The notes under the pieces are model-generated. The model had not been told where the DNA came from, did no database searches, and worked only from the letters and a program-made list of their open reading frames with translations. Shown here in pieces: positions 8,606 to 16,706 of a stretch of 64,000 nt of DNA (position 1 is the first letter of the stretch; each line of letters opens with the position of its first letter). The DNA comes from Flagellimonas amphidinii (lineage in GTDB: Bacteria; Bacteroidota; Bacteroidia; Flavobacteriales; Flavobacteriaceae): NCBI RefSeq assembly GCF_013090115.1, contig NZ_JABFNN010000031.1, positions 62,001 to 126,000 on the forward strand. Direction: 5' to 3'. The position numbers and the translations under genes were made by a program.

Positions 8606-9703
8606 TTAGTTTTGATAAAAAGTGATGCCCCCATAATCTGAAATAATGGACACTAGGTTTCCGGAATTTTCACTTCCGTAAAACCCTTTATAGTACTTTT
8701 CAGTTGATTTTTCTTTGCTGATATTGATTTCAAAGGCTTCTTTGCCGCTTACTCCGGCATATTCAGTAGAGATTTCAAAATCAAAATGATAATCAGGATT
8801 GTACCCAATTTTAATACCGGTATAATCGGATTTGATATTGACATCACCTGCATCTGGGGCCATTTCGGAAAGTTTTATAGATCCATAATCTGCCGTGACA
8901 TTCACATTGCCATGTACTCTTCCCAATTTTACACCTATATAGTCTCCATTTCCTGTGACATTCTTGACATCCTTTACTTCAATAGAGCCATAGTCACAGG
9001 TGTAGTCCAAATTCTCCATTTGGTTAATAACGGCGTTGGTATAATCGGCGTTGATTCTGAGGTTCCCGGCCTTTTCTATGGTAAATCCAGAATAATCCGC
9101 TACAATTTCTGCACTGTTGATGTAGTCGAAATTAGATCGAGATGTGTAATCGAACCGAAGCTCATTGTTTCTTCCTCGTAATTCGCCAATATCAATTTTT
9201 CCATAGTCACAATTGATTTTGGCATGTCCATCAATACGATCCAAATAAATACTTCCGTAGTCGTTGTTAAGGCTCACACTATTTTTCACGGGAAGTTTTA
9301 TGGTATAGTTTACTTGTATACTTACCTTTTTGCTTTTTCTCCAACTCCAACCCCAGCTGTTGTTTCGATCACCAAAAAGAGTTCTTGCCGAGACCAAACT
9401 GGAATTGTTTTCAAAGGCTACATCAATTTCATTCAATCTTTCTTGTACTCTTTCCTCGCTATTTCCGTTGGCCTTGATATGTACCTCTATAACAACCCTA
9501 TTTTCATTCCATGAAGTTATATTGAGATTGCCATAACTGTTCTTTACTTTAAAAAGCGCATCTGAATTAACATTGAATTCTTTTTTAATCGTCTTTTCCT
9601 TGGTATACTTTCCTCCCCAGTTGCCCAGGTCTGTGTTTGCACAGAGCATTAAGGGTGCCAGAAGAATGGCCCAAAGAATATTTTTATATCGTAATGTTTT
9701 CAT
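8606..9703 (-). CDS. secreted DUF4097-like beta-repeat protein
   Basis: A 365-residue protein with a signal peptide (MKTLRYKNILWAILLAPLML, then CANTD). The mature part is dominated by short repeats of the type DYGSIYL, DYGKIDI, DYSGFTI, DYTNAVI, DYGSIEV, DYIGVKL, about every 16-20 residues. This pattern fits a beta-solenoid of the DUF4097/LiaG-like putative adhesin group. No catalytic motif is visible. The longer start at 9715 would add four residues; I chose the ATG at 9703 because it directly precedes a basic n-region. The gene overlaps the end of the probable anti-sigma gene by 20 bases, which suggests translational coupling. It belongs to the ECF sigma operon. Confidence 0.8.
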   Translation of the reverse strand: MKTLRYKNILWAILLAPLMLCANTDLGNWGGKYTKEKTIKKEFNVNSDALFKVKNSYGNLNITSWNENRVVIEVHIKANGNSEERVQERLNEIDVAFENNSSLVSARTLFGDRNNSWGWSWRKSKKVSIQVNYTIKLPVKNSVSLNNDYGSIYLDRIDGHAKINCDYGKIDIGELRGRNNELRFDYTSRSNFDYINSAEIVADYSGFTIEKAGNLRINADYTNAVINQMENLDYTCDYGSIEVKDVKNVTGNGDYIGVKLGRVHGNVNVTADYGSIKLSEMAPDAGDVNIKSDYTGIKIGYNPDYHFDFEISTEYAGVSGKEAFEINISKEKSTEKYYKGFYGSENSGNLVSIISDYGGITFYQN

Positions 9704-10244
9704 CATTATATGCATTTAGATTTTTAATGTTTTCAATATTGGTCAGAACTTCTTTCAATAAATCTATTCTGGTTTGGAAGTTGATGATCATGGCGTTCAA
9801 AATAATTTTACTGTCACCACCATTTACCAGTTCCTGTTCTAGCTTGTTATAGTTGTTTTCCAATTTTTCCAATTGCATGAGCGTGTCATCAACCAGTTTG
9901 GCCGTTTCCGGCGATTTCTCATCTTTTAATAGTTGTACTTGCTCTTCAATAAGGCCGGCAAAGTAAAACTCGGTCTGGGAAACTTCCGGGGCAATTTCTA
10001 CCACCTGTTCTTTAATATTTGGTCTGGAATTGAAAACCTGAATCCCCAATAGCGCTATCACGGCAATGGATGCTGCAATGGACAAAGGTTTCCACCAATT
10101 TGTTTTTTTGCTATGAATGGCAACTGTTCCCTGATTTTGGTTCAATTTGTCCAAAAACCGTTGTTGGTGTCCACTTGTTGGTTCTTCAAGGTCAAATTCA
10201 CCTTGAAGCCTGCCAAACAGTTCATCTAAATTATCTTTACTCAT
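9684..10244 (-). CDS. probable membrane anti-sigma factor
   Basis: A 186-residue protein with a cytoplasmic N-terminal helical segment (about 1-45, DELFGRLQGEFDLEEP), one transmembrane helix (about 50-67, IAASIAVIALLGIQVF) and a periplasmic helical C-terminal part rich in Glu, Lys and Asn (possible coiled coil). This topology is that of anti-sigma factors. Position supports the call: its ATG lies two bases after the stop of the ECF sigma gene. There is no zinc-binding HxxxCxxC signature, so it is not a ZAS-type anti-sigma factor. An alternative is a generic membrane protein of the operon. The function is inferred from architecture and position. Confidence 0.7.
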   Translation of the reverse strand: MSKDNLDELFGRLQGEFDLEEPTSGHQQRFLDKLNQNQGTVAIHSKKTNWWKPLSIAASIAVIALLGIQVFNSRPNIKEQVVEIAPEVSQTEFYFAGLIEEQVQLLKDEKSPETAKLVDDTLMQLEKLENNYNKLEQELVNGGDSKIILNAMIINFQTRIDLLKEVLTNIENIKNLNAYNDENITI

Positions 10245-10246
10245 AA

Positions 10247-10804
10247 TCAAGTATTTATCATCAACCTTTTTCTAAGACTTTCTTTGGCGCGCGAAATTGT
10301 GGTTCTGCAATTGGCATAACTAATGTTCATAATCTCGCTAATTTCCTCGTAATCGTACCCATCAATTAAATGTAAGGTCAAAGAAACTCTGTAATTGTCT
10401 TTCAAACTTTTCATGGTTTCCATCACTTTTTGAGCCTTCAGTTCTGTATAACCATGGTCATCAGAAGCAACTCCATCATTATCTTCGACCTTGTACATTA
10501 CTTCATCTATATCCACTGCTCTTGTTTTTTGTTGCTTTTTGTAATGGTGAATGCTGTTGTTGATCACAATTCTCTTTAACCATGCTCCAAAGGCTACTTC
10601 ACCTTTAAATGAGCTAAGTTTGGTGAATGCGTTCAAGAATGATTCTTGCATTACATCTTCGGCTTCAGCCGAGTCTTTTACAATCCTAAGCGCTGTGTTG
10701 TACATAGCTTTGTAATAGCGATTGTAAATCTCCAATTGGGCACTTTGCTTTCCTTGGAGGCACAAATTGAGCAGTGCATCAATATGTTCTTTTTGGTGGC
10801 TCAA
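10247..10804 (-). CDS. ECF-type RNA polymerase sigma factor
   Basis: A 185-residue sigma-70 family factor with only regions 2 and 4, as in extracytoplasmic-function sigma factors. Region 2 covers about residues 22-90 (YNRYYKAMYNTALRIV, AEDVMQESFLNAF, FGAWLKRIVINNSIHHYK). Region 4 covers about 130-182 (helix-turn-helix DYEEISEIMNISYANCRTTI, then RAKESLRKRL). It heads a five-gene operon with the probable anti-sigma factor and three exported beta-repeat proteins, so it most likely answers an envelope signal and drives its own operon. The trigger cannot be read from sequence. Confidence 0.95.
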   Translation of the reverse strand: MSHQKEHIDALLNLCLQGKQSAQLEIYNRYYKAMYNTALRIVKDSAEAEDVMQESFLNAFTKLSSFKGEVAFGAWLKRIVINNSIHHYKKQQKTRAVDIDEVMYKVEDNDGVASDDHGYTELKAQKVMETMKSLKDNYRVSLTLHLIDGYDYEEISEIMNISYANCRTTISRAKESLRKRLMINT

Positions 10805-10920
10805 AAAATGTATGGTTTGTCTTATAGAGGGTTCAATTTATCAATTGTTACACTTTTTTGAGAAAATTTGGATTTTAATGGCATGGGAATTGCCCTAAAT
10901 AGGATGTGAATAAACCATAT

Positions 10921-10928
10921 TAATTTTG
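10921..10928 (+). promoter_or_regulatory. candidate -7 element upstream of lon
   Basis: TAATTTTG matches the Bacteroidota -7 consensus TAnnTTTG. It lies 77 bases before the lon start. No clear -33 TTTG is seen at the usual distance, so support is modest. Confidence 0.35.
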
Positions 10929-11004
10929 TAACTACTGATTTTAAAGGTGTTACATGGAATGATGGTTTTTAAGGAAGCTGAAAAATTTTGTCGGTTATGA
11001 CAAA

Positions 11005-13473
11005 ATGACTGAAACAGATGATATGGGAGAAATAAAAATTTCAAATTTTGACAATATGTCCCTTCAAGGACTGGAAGAAGATGCAGAATTGATTCCCTTG
11101 CTCACTCCTGAGGATGAAGAGCAAATGAACAATGAAAGTCTACCAGAGGTTTTACCGGTTTTACCTCTAAGAAATACAGTACTCTTTCCTGGGGTGGTAA
11201 TTCCAATTACTGCGGGAAGGGACAAATCCATAAACTTGATCAAGGATGCCAATAATGGTTCCAAGACCATTGGGGTGGTTTCTCAAAAAGATGAGGAAAC
11301 CGAAAACCCAGGTGTAAATGATATCAATACATTGGGAACTGTGGCCCGTATACTAAGGGTGCTGCAAATGCCAGATGGAAACACTACGGTTATCATTCAG
11401 GGTAAAAAACGATTCGAAATTGCTGATGTGATTTCTGAAAAGCCCTATTTGACAGCTACTGTTAAAGAAGCGAAAGAGGAGAGGCCTGATGAAAACAGCA
11501 AGGAATTTGAAGCCATAATAGAATCCATCAAAGAGTTGGCTTTTAAAATCATCAAAGACAACCCGAATATTCCAACGGAGGCAACTTTTGCCATTAAAAA
11601 TATCCAGAGTAATTCCTTCCTGATCAATTTTGTGTCATCCAACTTGAATTTAGGTGTTGCAGAAAAGCAAGAATTGTTGGAAATACCGAATTTACAGGAG
11701 CGTGCTCTTACTACCTTGAAGTACATGAATATGGAACTTCAAAAATTGGAACTGCGGAACGATATCCAGTCCAAGGTGCGCAGCGATATGGACCAACAGC
11801 AGCGCGAGTATTTTCTCCATCAGCAAATGAAGACCATTCAAGAAGAGCTTGGTGGCATCTCTTATGAGGAAGAGGTAGATGAAATGCAGGAAAAGGCCAA
11901 GAAGAAAAAATGGGGTAAAAAGGTCAAAGAGCATTTCAATAGGGAATTGGGCAAAATGCAACGCATGAATCCCCAAGTGGCCGAATATTCCATTCAGCGC
12001 AATTACTTGGATTTGATTTTGGATTTACCATGGAACGAATACTCCAAGGATAAGTTTGATTTAAAAAGAGCCCAAGAAATTTTAGATAGGGACCACTATG
12101 GTCTTGAGGATGTAAAACGAAGAATCATTGAGTATTTGGCGGTCTTGAAGCTTCGTAACGATATGAAGTCGCCCATTCTTTGTCTTTATGGACCTCCCGG
12201 TGTGGGTAAAACTTCTTTGGGTAAATCGGTGGCGGAAGCTTTGGGCAGGGAGTATGTTCGTATGTCCTTAGGAGGGTTGCGTGATGAGGCTGAGATTAGG
12301 GGACATCGGAAAACCTATATCGGCGCCATGCCCGGTAGAATTATACAAAGTATAAAGAAAGCAGGAACATCCAATCCGGTTTTCATCTTGGATGAAATAG
12401 ATAAACTTTCCAATAGTCATCAAGGAGATCCCTCTTCCGCTTTGTTGGAAGTTTTGGATCCCGAGCAGAACAGCGAGTTTCATGACAACTTCTTGGAAAT
12501 GGGGTATGACCTATCCAAAGTAATGTTCATTGCCACAGCCAATAGTTTGGCAAGCATTCAGCCAGCACTTCGTGATCGTATGGAAATCATTAATGTTACT
12601 GGATATACCATCGAAGAGAAAGTGGAGATAGCCAAACGACATTTACTTCCAAAGCAATTAAAAGAACATGGACTGTCCACCAAAGATTTGAAAATTGGTA
12701 AACGCCAATTGGAAAAAATAGTGGAAGGTTATACCCGTGAGTCTGGTGTTCGGGGATTGGAAAAGAAATTGGCCAAAATGGTACGTCATGCGGCTAAATC
12801 CATCGCCATTGAAGAAGAATACAATATTAAAGTCACCAATGAGGATGTAGAAAAGATTCTTGGTCCTGCCCGTTTGGAACGTGATAAATACGAAAACAAT
12901 GATGTGGCCGGGGTGGTTACAGGCTTGGCTTGGACAAGTGTAGGCGGTGATATTCTCTTTATCGAGTCCATTCTTTCCAAAGGAAAGGGTGCACTCAATA
13001 TTACAGGTAATCTGGGCAAGGTGATGAAAGAATCTGCCACTATCGCTATGGAATACATTAAATCCAATGCAGATTCCTTCGGAATTGACCCCAATGTGTT
13101 TGAAAAATACAACGTGCATATCCACGTACCTGAAGGGGCAACCCCTAAAGATGGACCTAGTGCCGGGGTGACCATGTTAACGTCTTTGGTGTCTTTGTTC
13201 ACCCAGAAAAAGGTGAAGAAAAGCTTGGCGATGACCGGTGAAATAACCTTGCGGGGAAAAGTTCTGCCAGTTGGAGGGATCAAAGAGAAGATTTTAGCTG
13301 CCAAAAGAGCCAAAATCAAAGAAATCATTCTTTGCGAGGACAACAGAAAAGATATTGGGGAAATTAAGGAAGAGTATCTTAAAGGACTGACTTTCCATTA
13401 TGTTTCTGATATGAGTGAAGTGATTGACATAGCCATCACCGATAGAAAGGTGAAAAATGCCAAGACACTTTAG
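11005..13473 (+). CDS. lon: ATP-dependent Lon protease
   Basis: The housekeeping AAA+ serine protease that degrades misfolded and regulatory proteins in the cytoplasm. The 822 residues comprise an N-terminal substrate-binding domain (about 45-240, [16 protein letters not shown]), a coiled-coil middle, an AAA+ module (Walker [10 protein letters not shown] from residue 396, Walker [10 protein letters not shown]) and a C-terminal protease domain. The catalytic dyad is Ser719 in [11 protein letters not shown] and a Lys near 762 in the PVGGIKEK motif. The first about 40 residues are an acidic extension. A four-codon ATG ACA AAA TGA frame overlaps the start codon. cmk begins 24 bases later, so the two genes may be co-transcribed. 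Confidence 0.98.
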   Translation: MTETDDMGEIKISNFDNMSLQGLEEDAELIPLLTPEDEEQMNNESLPEVLPVLPLRNTVLFPGVVIPITAGRDKSINLIKDANNGSKTIGVVSQKDEETENPGVNDINTLGTVARILRVLQMPDGNTTVIIQGKKRFEIADVISEKPYLTATVKEAKEERPDENSKEFEAIIESIKELAFKIIKDNPNIPTEATFAIKNIQSNSFLINFVSSNLNLGVAEKQELLEIPNLQERALTTLKYMNMELQKLELRNDIQSKVRSDMDQQQREYFLHQQMKTIQEELGGISYEEEVDEMQEKAKKKKWGKKVKEHFNRELGKMQRMNPQVAEYSIQRNYLDLILDLPWNEYSKDKFDLKRAQEILDRDHYGLEDVKRRIIEYLAVLKLRNDMKSPILCLYGPPGVGKTSLGKSVAEALGREYVRMSLGGLRDEAEIRGHRKTYIGAMPGRIIQSIKKAGTSNPVFILDEIDKLSNSHQGDPSSALLEVLDPEQNSEFHDNFLEMGYDLSKVMFIATANSLASIQPALRDRMEIINVTGYTIEEKVEIAKRHLLPKQLKEHGLSTKDLKIGKRQLEKIVEGYTRESGVRGLEKKLAKMVRHAAKSIAIEEEYNIKVTNEDVEKILGPARLERDKYENNDVAGVVTGLAWTSVGGDILFIESILSKGKGALNITGNLGKVMKESATIAMEYIKSNADSFGIDPNVFEKYNVHIHVPEGATPKDGPSAGVTMLTSLVSLFTQKKVKKSLAMTGEITLRGKVLPVGGIKEKILAAKRAKIKEIILCEDNRKDIGEIKEEYLKGLTFHYVSDMSEVIDIAITDRKVKNAKTL

Positions 13474-13497
13474 GGGGATATCCCTATTTTTATTGGA

Positions 13498-14190
13498 ATG
13501 AAAAAAATTACCATTGCCATTGACGGCTTTTCCTCAACCGGAAAAAGTACCATTGCAAAACGTTTGGCCCAAGCTTTGGGCTACATTTATGTAGATACCG
13601 GTGCCATGTACCGAGCGGTTACCCTTTTTGCTTTGGAAAAAGGGTATGCGGGCGATACTGAAAATGTTAAAGCATTGATTGCAGATTTGCCCCAGATTCA
13701 ACTGAAGTTTGTACTTAATGAAGAAACAGGTAGGGCAGATATGCACTTGAATGGTGTGAATGTGGAAAAGGAAATTCGGACCATGCGGGTTTCTGGACAG
13801 GTGAGCAAAGTAGCTGCTATTGCCGAGGTGAGGGAAAAACTGGTGGAAATGCAGCAAAAAATGGGAGAGGACAAAGGACTGGTCATGGATGGTAGAGACA
13901 TTGGAACTGTTGTTTTCCCAGATGCAGAACTGAAAATCTTTATGACGGCCTCACCAGATGCCCGCGCAACACGGCGCTATAAGGAACTATTGGATAGGGG
14001 GGAAACCGTGACCTTTGACGAGGTGCTTAAAAATGTACAGGAACGCGACCGTATAGACTCGACCCGTGCGGTATCTCCCTTAAAAAAAGCAAATGATGCC
14101 ATAGCTTTTGATAATAGCGATATGGGCTTGGAAGAACAATTTGAGCGCATCCACGATTTTGCATCGCGGATCATCAACAAGGAAGAGTAG
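13498..14190 (+). CDS. cmk: cytidylate kinase
   Basis: Phosphorylates CMP and dCMP to the diphosphates in pyrimidine nucleotide recycling. The 230-residue protein has the P-loop GFSSTGKST (Gly15, Lys16), the YVDTGAMYRAVTL substrate region, MDGRDIGTVVFPDA and the lid segment DRIDSTRAVSPLKKA. All are hallmarks of bacterial CMP kinase. Length is normal for the family. It starts 24 bases after lon on the same strand, a pairing that suggests co-transcription but no obvious functional link. Confidence 0.97.
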   Translation: MKKITIAIDGFSSTGKSTIAKRLAQALGYIYVDTGAMYRAVTLFALEKGYAGDTENVKALIADLPQIQLKFVLNEETGRADMHLNGVNVEKEIRTMRVSGQVSKVAAIAEVREKLVEMQQKMGEDKGLVMDGRDIGTVVFPDAELKIFMTASPDARATRRYKELLDRGETVTFDEVLKNVQERDRIDSTRAVSPLKKANDAIAFDNSDMGLEEQFERIHDFASRIINKEE

Positions 14191-14242
14191 GAGTGAAAGT
14201 TATGCAGTGTTTTTAGGTAGTCTGCCCCATAACTCATATTTT

Positions 14243-14353
14243 TTAGTAATCAAATATTTTGCCGTCGTCCGTTTTTGTGATCAGGATGTTTGCTTTGTTG
14301 TCGGTAATCTCAAGCTTGATGAATTTTCCATCTTTCCAGTATATTTCTTCAAG
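14243..14353 (-). pseudogene. C-terminal remnant of an unidentified protein
   Basis: An open minus-strand frame of 36 codons with no start codon ends at 14243. It begins directly after an in-frame TGA (14354-14356). The encoded text (EIYWKDGKFIKLEI, then ILITKTDDGKIFDY) alternates charged and hydrophobic residues like real beta strands, and its codon use matches the neighbours. I read it as the tail of a gene truncated by deletion or frameshift. The parent family is not recognised. It lies between cmk and the PEBP gene. Confidence 0.5.
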
Positions 14354-14396
14354 TCATTTTCTCTTTTTTGAACTTTTTTTACAAGTAGGAGTGTTT

Positions 14397-14945
14397 TTAT
14401 CGTTTGTAATAGGCAACGATACTTGCTTTGGCCAAAGTCTGATTCCAAAGATTAAAACCAACTACTGCTGGGTTGATATTTTCATCAAGCCCTAATTTGT
14501 CCGTTTTTAACGCATAAACTGTTATAATGTATTGGTGAAATCCGTGTCCTTCGGGAGGGCAGGGACCACCAAAACCTTTTATACCATAATCTGTAGTGCT
14601 CTGAATAGCTCCTTTAGGCGCTAGGTTGAGTGCTACACTCCCTGCATTTGTTGCCAATTCGGTTATATTACTGGGAATATCAAATACGACCCAATGCCAA
14701 AATCCACTTCCGGTAGGTGCATCTGGGTCATACATGGTTACTGCAAAACTCTTTGTTCCTTCCGGTGCGTTTTTCCAAGACAATTGCGGTGATTGGTTGT
14801 CTCCTGAGCAGCCAAAACCATTAAATTCCTGTATTTTGGTGGCTTCCCCACCTAAATCTTCACTTGACAATGTAAATGTCTTCTGTCCAAAAAGTGTTGT
14901 TGATATGATCAAGGACAACACTAAAACCAAGTTTGCTTTATTCAT
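14397..14945 (-). CDS. YbhB/YbcL family (PEBP, Raf kinase inhibitor-like) protein
   Basis: A 182-residue exported protein. The signal peptide is MNKANLVLVLSLIISTTLFG, then QKTF. The mature part is a phosphatidylethanolamine-binding protein fold: QSPQLSWKNAPEGTKSFAV, the anion-pocket motif DPDAPTGSGFWHWVVFDIP, and GFGGPCPPEGHGFHQY near the pocket. Family members bind anionic ligands or peptides; the bacterial role is unknown. With the signal it should act in the periplasm. It reads alone on the minus strand, with a gene remnant immediately downstream and an AraC regulator gene upstream on the same strand. Confidence 0.92.
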   Translation of the reverse strand: MNKANLVLVLSLIISTTLFGQKTFTLSSEDLGGEATKIQEFNGFGCSGDNQSPQLSWKNAPEGTKSFAVTMYDPDAPTGSGFWHWVVFDIPSNITELATNAGSVALNLAPKGAIQSTTDYGIKGFGGPCPPEGHGFHQYIITVYALKTDKLGLDENINPAVVGFNLWNQTLAKASIVAYYKR

Positions 14946-15033
14946 TTTTATGTTGATTTAAAATTTTAAGTAAAATTAAGTTGTATACTTCTGAATAAAT
15001 TTAGGACAATGCTCAAAATCTATTGCTAAAAGT

Positions 15034-15870
15034 TCAATTTTTATGGTGTTGTTTTGGTGTGATGCCATATTTCAATTTATAAGCCTGTACAAAACTGGAC
15101 AAGTTCTCATAACCGATTTCATGATAAATTTCAGATGAGCTTTTTTGTTTTTGCTTCAATAAATAGTGGGCGTGTTCCAATCTTTTATTTTGAAACCATT
15201 TGATGGGGGATTCGAAATAATGTTTTTCAAATGTTCTTTTAAATGTGGATACACTCATATCACATAAAAAGGCCAGCTCTTTCAAGGTTAATTTACTCAG
15301 TTGATTGCTTTCTACGATTCGAGTGAATTTTTGTGTCGCATCGTTACTGTTGGTTGTTAGGGAATGCAAAAACTCAGTTCCATAGAGTTCGGTTAGATAG
15401 AGCATTATTTCTTCAAATTTCAGCTCCAGTAATTTCTCCTTTACATTTTTTGATAGCCTATTGATATCCGATAAACTGCTTACAAACCTTTGAATGAATT
15501 CATCAAAACCGAATGAGTGAACGGATTTATATTCAGTTGCTTTTGTTGTTTTGAACTCGTTTTTTCGGATGAAATTCAATAAAATCTCATTTGAAAAAAA
15601 TAAAAGTATACTGCTGTAATTTTTGACCTCAGAAAGTTTTTCAGTCATTAAACAATGTCCTGACTTCATCAAGAGAAACTTGGAGTTTTCAATAGATAAG
15701 GTAGAGTTATCAAAAACAACTTCTTTGGTTCCTTCAATCAGAAAGCTGAATGTATTCTTGGTCAGAATTACTTGTTGCCTGTCTATTTCCTGAGAACTAT
15801 GGTACTCAAAAACCTGAACCGGTTGGGGATGGTCTAAATCTAGTTCGTCAGGAAGTGTAATTGTCTTCAT
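15034..15870 (-). CDS. AraC family transcriptional regulator
   Basis: A 278-residue regulator. The C-terminal about 100 residues hold two AraC-type helix-turn-helix motifs (LTLKELAFLCDMSVSTFKRT, then SSEIYHEIGYENLSSFVQAY) and the closing KYGITPKQHH. The N-terminal about 160 residues look like a cupin-type sensing domain (LTKNTFSFLIEGTKEVVF), ligand unknown. It reads on the minus strand 88 bases upstream of the PEBP gene, so control of that gene is possible but not shown. Base composition is slightly more AT-rich than flanking core genes. Confidence 0.92.
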   Translation of the reverse strand: MKTITLPDELDLDHPQPVQVFEYHSSQEIDRQQVILTKNTFSFLIEGTKEVVFDNSTLSIENSKFLLMKSGHCLMTEKLSEVKNYSSILLFFSNEILLNFIRKNEFKTTKATEYKSVHSFGFDEFIQRFVSSLSDINRLSKNVKEKLLELKFEEIMLYLTELYGTEFLHSLTTNSNDATQKFTRIVESNQLSKLTLKELAFLCDMSVSTFKRTFEKHYFESPIKWFQNKRLEHAHYLLKQKQKSSSEIYHEIGYENLSSFVQAYKLKYGITPKQHHKN

Positions 15871-16010
15871 TTAGTTTAGTGCATTATCAATATGTACAAA
15901 GAGAAAAATACTGCACATGGATAAAATATAGTGGTTTGTTGTAATGAACCAAGCTGTACTTAAAAGTGAAGTTCGCGAAAAAATGCTAAAGCTTATATTT
16001 ATTTGATAAG

Positions 16011-16040
16011 AAAAGAGCCATCCTAAAGGATGGCTCTTTT
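16011..16040 (-). terminator. strong terminator hairpin
   Basis: AAAAGAGCCATCC and its exact complement form a 13-bp stem with a TAAA loop. The A run on the plus strand becomes a T run on the minus strand, so it ends the LysM gene, whose stop is 20 bases away. By symmetry it also works on the plus strand. Confidence 0.88.
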
Positions 16041-16059
16041 TACATTTTTAGTCTGCTGC

Positions 16060-16440
16060 TTATAAATTGGGAATCACCAATACTTGATCAGGATGGATCA
16101 AATCTGGATTGTCCAAAATATTGGTGTTGGCAGAAAATATTTCTTTGTATTTCATAGGGTCACCGTAGTAGTGCTTGGCAATCTTGCTTAAAGACTCGCC
16201 ACTTTTTACAGTATGTCTGTGGTAAACGGAATCATCAGCTACAGAAATGTTGGCTTTGATGTCAGCAGGGCTACTACCGCCAATTTCCTTGATTTTGTCC
16301 CAAATCACATTTTTCTCATATTGGGTGCCGGCTTCGCCTTTTATTTTAAGGATTCCACCTTCTTCACTTACGTCCCCGTTCTTGATTTGCAGTTCTTCAC
16401 CTAAATCCAAAACTGCTTGGTATTTTGTTTTTACACTCAT
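16060..16440 (-). CDS. LysM domain protein (Kbp/YgaU-like)
   Basis: A 126-residue protein without a signal peptide. The C-terminal 50 residues are a LysM domain (HRHTVKSGESLSKIAKHYYG, NTNILDNPDLIHPDQVLVIP). The N-terminal about 70 residues resemble a BON-like domain. The combination matches the Kbp/YgaU type, which in E. coli binds potassium. I chose the ATG at 16440; the open frame runs on to 16497 but the extra residues (FIHILFLTINHKK) look non-coding. A strong terminator follows. Potassium binding is by analogy only. Confidence 0.85.
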   Translation of the reverse strand: MSVKTKYQAVLDLGEELQIKNGDVSEEGGILKIKGEAGTQYEKNVIWDKIKEIGGSSPADIKANISVADDSVYHRHTVKSGESLSKIAKHYYGDPMKYKEIFSANTNILDNPDLIHPDQVLVIPNL

Positions 16441-16554
16441 AATAGACTTTAATTTTTTATGGTTAATAGTAAGAAACAAGATATGGATAAAAGTCACATT
16501 CTAGCTTAAATTTTCATTAATTATTCTGGTGGAAAAGTTTGTGAGAAGCAAGAC

Positions 16555-16585
16555 TTTGTAAAACAAGGAATTAATTGTATTTTTG
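16555..16585 (+). promoter_or_regulatory. rpsA promoter
   Basis: TTTG at 16555-16558 and TATTTTTG at 16578-16585 are separated by 19 bases and match the Bacteroidota housekeeping promoter (-33 TTTG, -7 TAnnTTTG) closely. Transcription would start near 16592, leaving a leader of about 115 bases before rpsA. Confidence 0.75.
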
Positions 16586-16588
16586 CAC

Positions 16589-16706
16589 TCCTTTTCAGCG
16601 AAACCACAGGAGAGAAAAGGAATTTTAGAAAAAGAAGCAATAATAACCACTTCTACAACAATCGTTTGCTCCTGTAATGTTGTGGAATACAAGTAAACAT
16701 CAGCAG
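16589..16706 (+). ncRNA. structured rpsA leader, candidate autoregulatory RNA
   Basis: Two hairpins can form: stem 16589-16596 / 16614-16621 (TCCTTTTC with GAAAAGGA) and stem 16655-16660 / 16678-16683 (ACAACA with TGTTGT). Their loops contain perfectly complementary 7-mers, ACAGGAG at 16606-16612 and CTCCTGT at 16669-16675, so a kissing-loop or pseudoknot is possible. Autoregulation of rpsA through its leader is known in E. coli. This structure is my inference, and the first hairpin may straddle the transcription start. Confidence 0.4.

Noticed and set aside
12786-13343. 185-codon minus-strand frame inside lon
   Set aside because: It lies wholly opposite the Lon protease domain and is an antisense artefact of codon bias.
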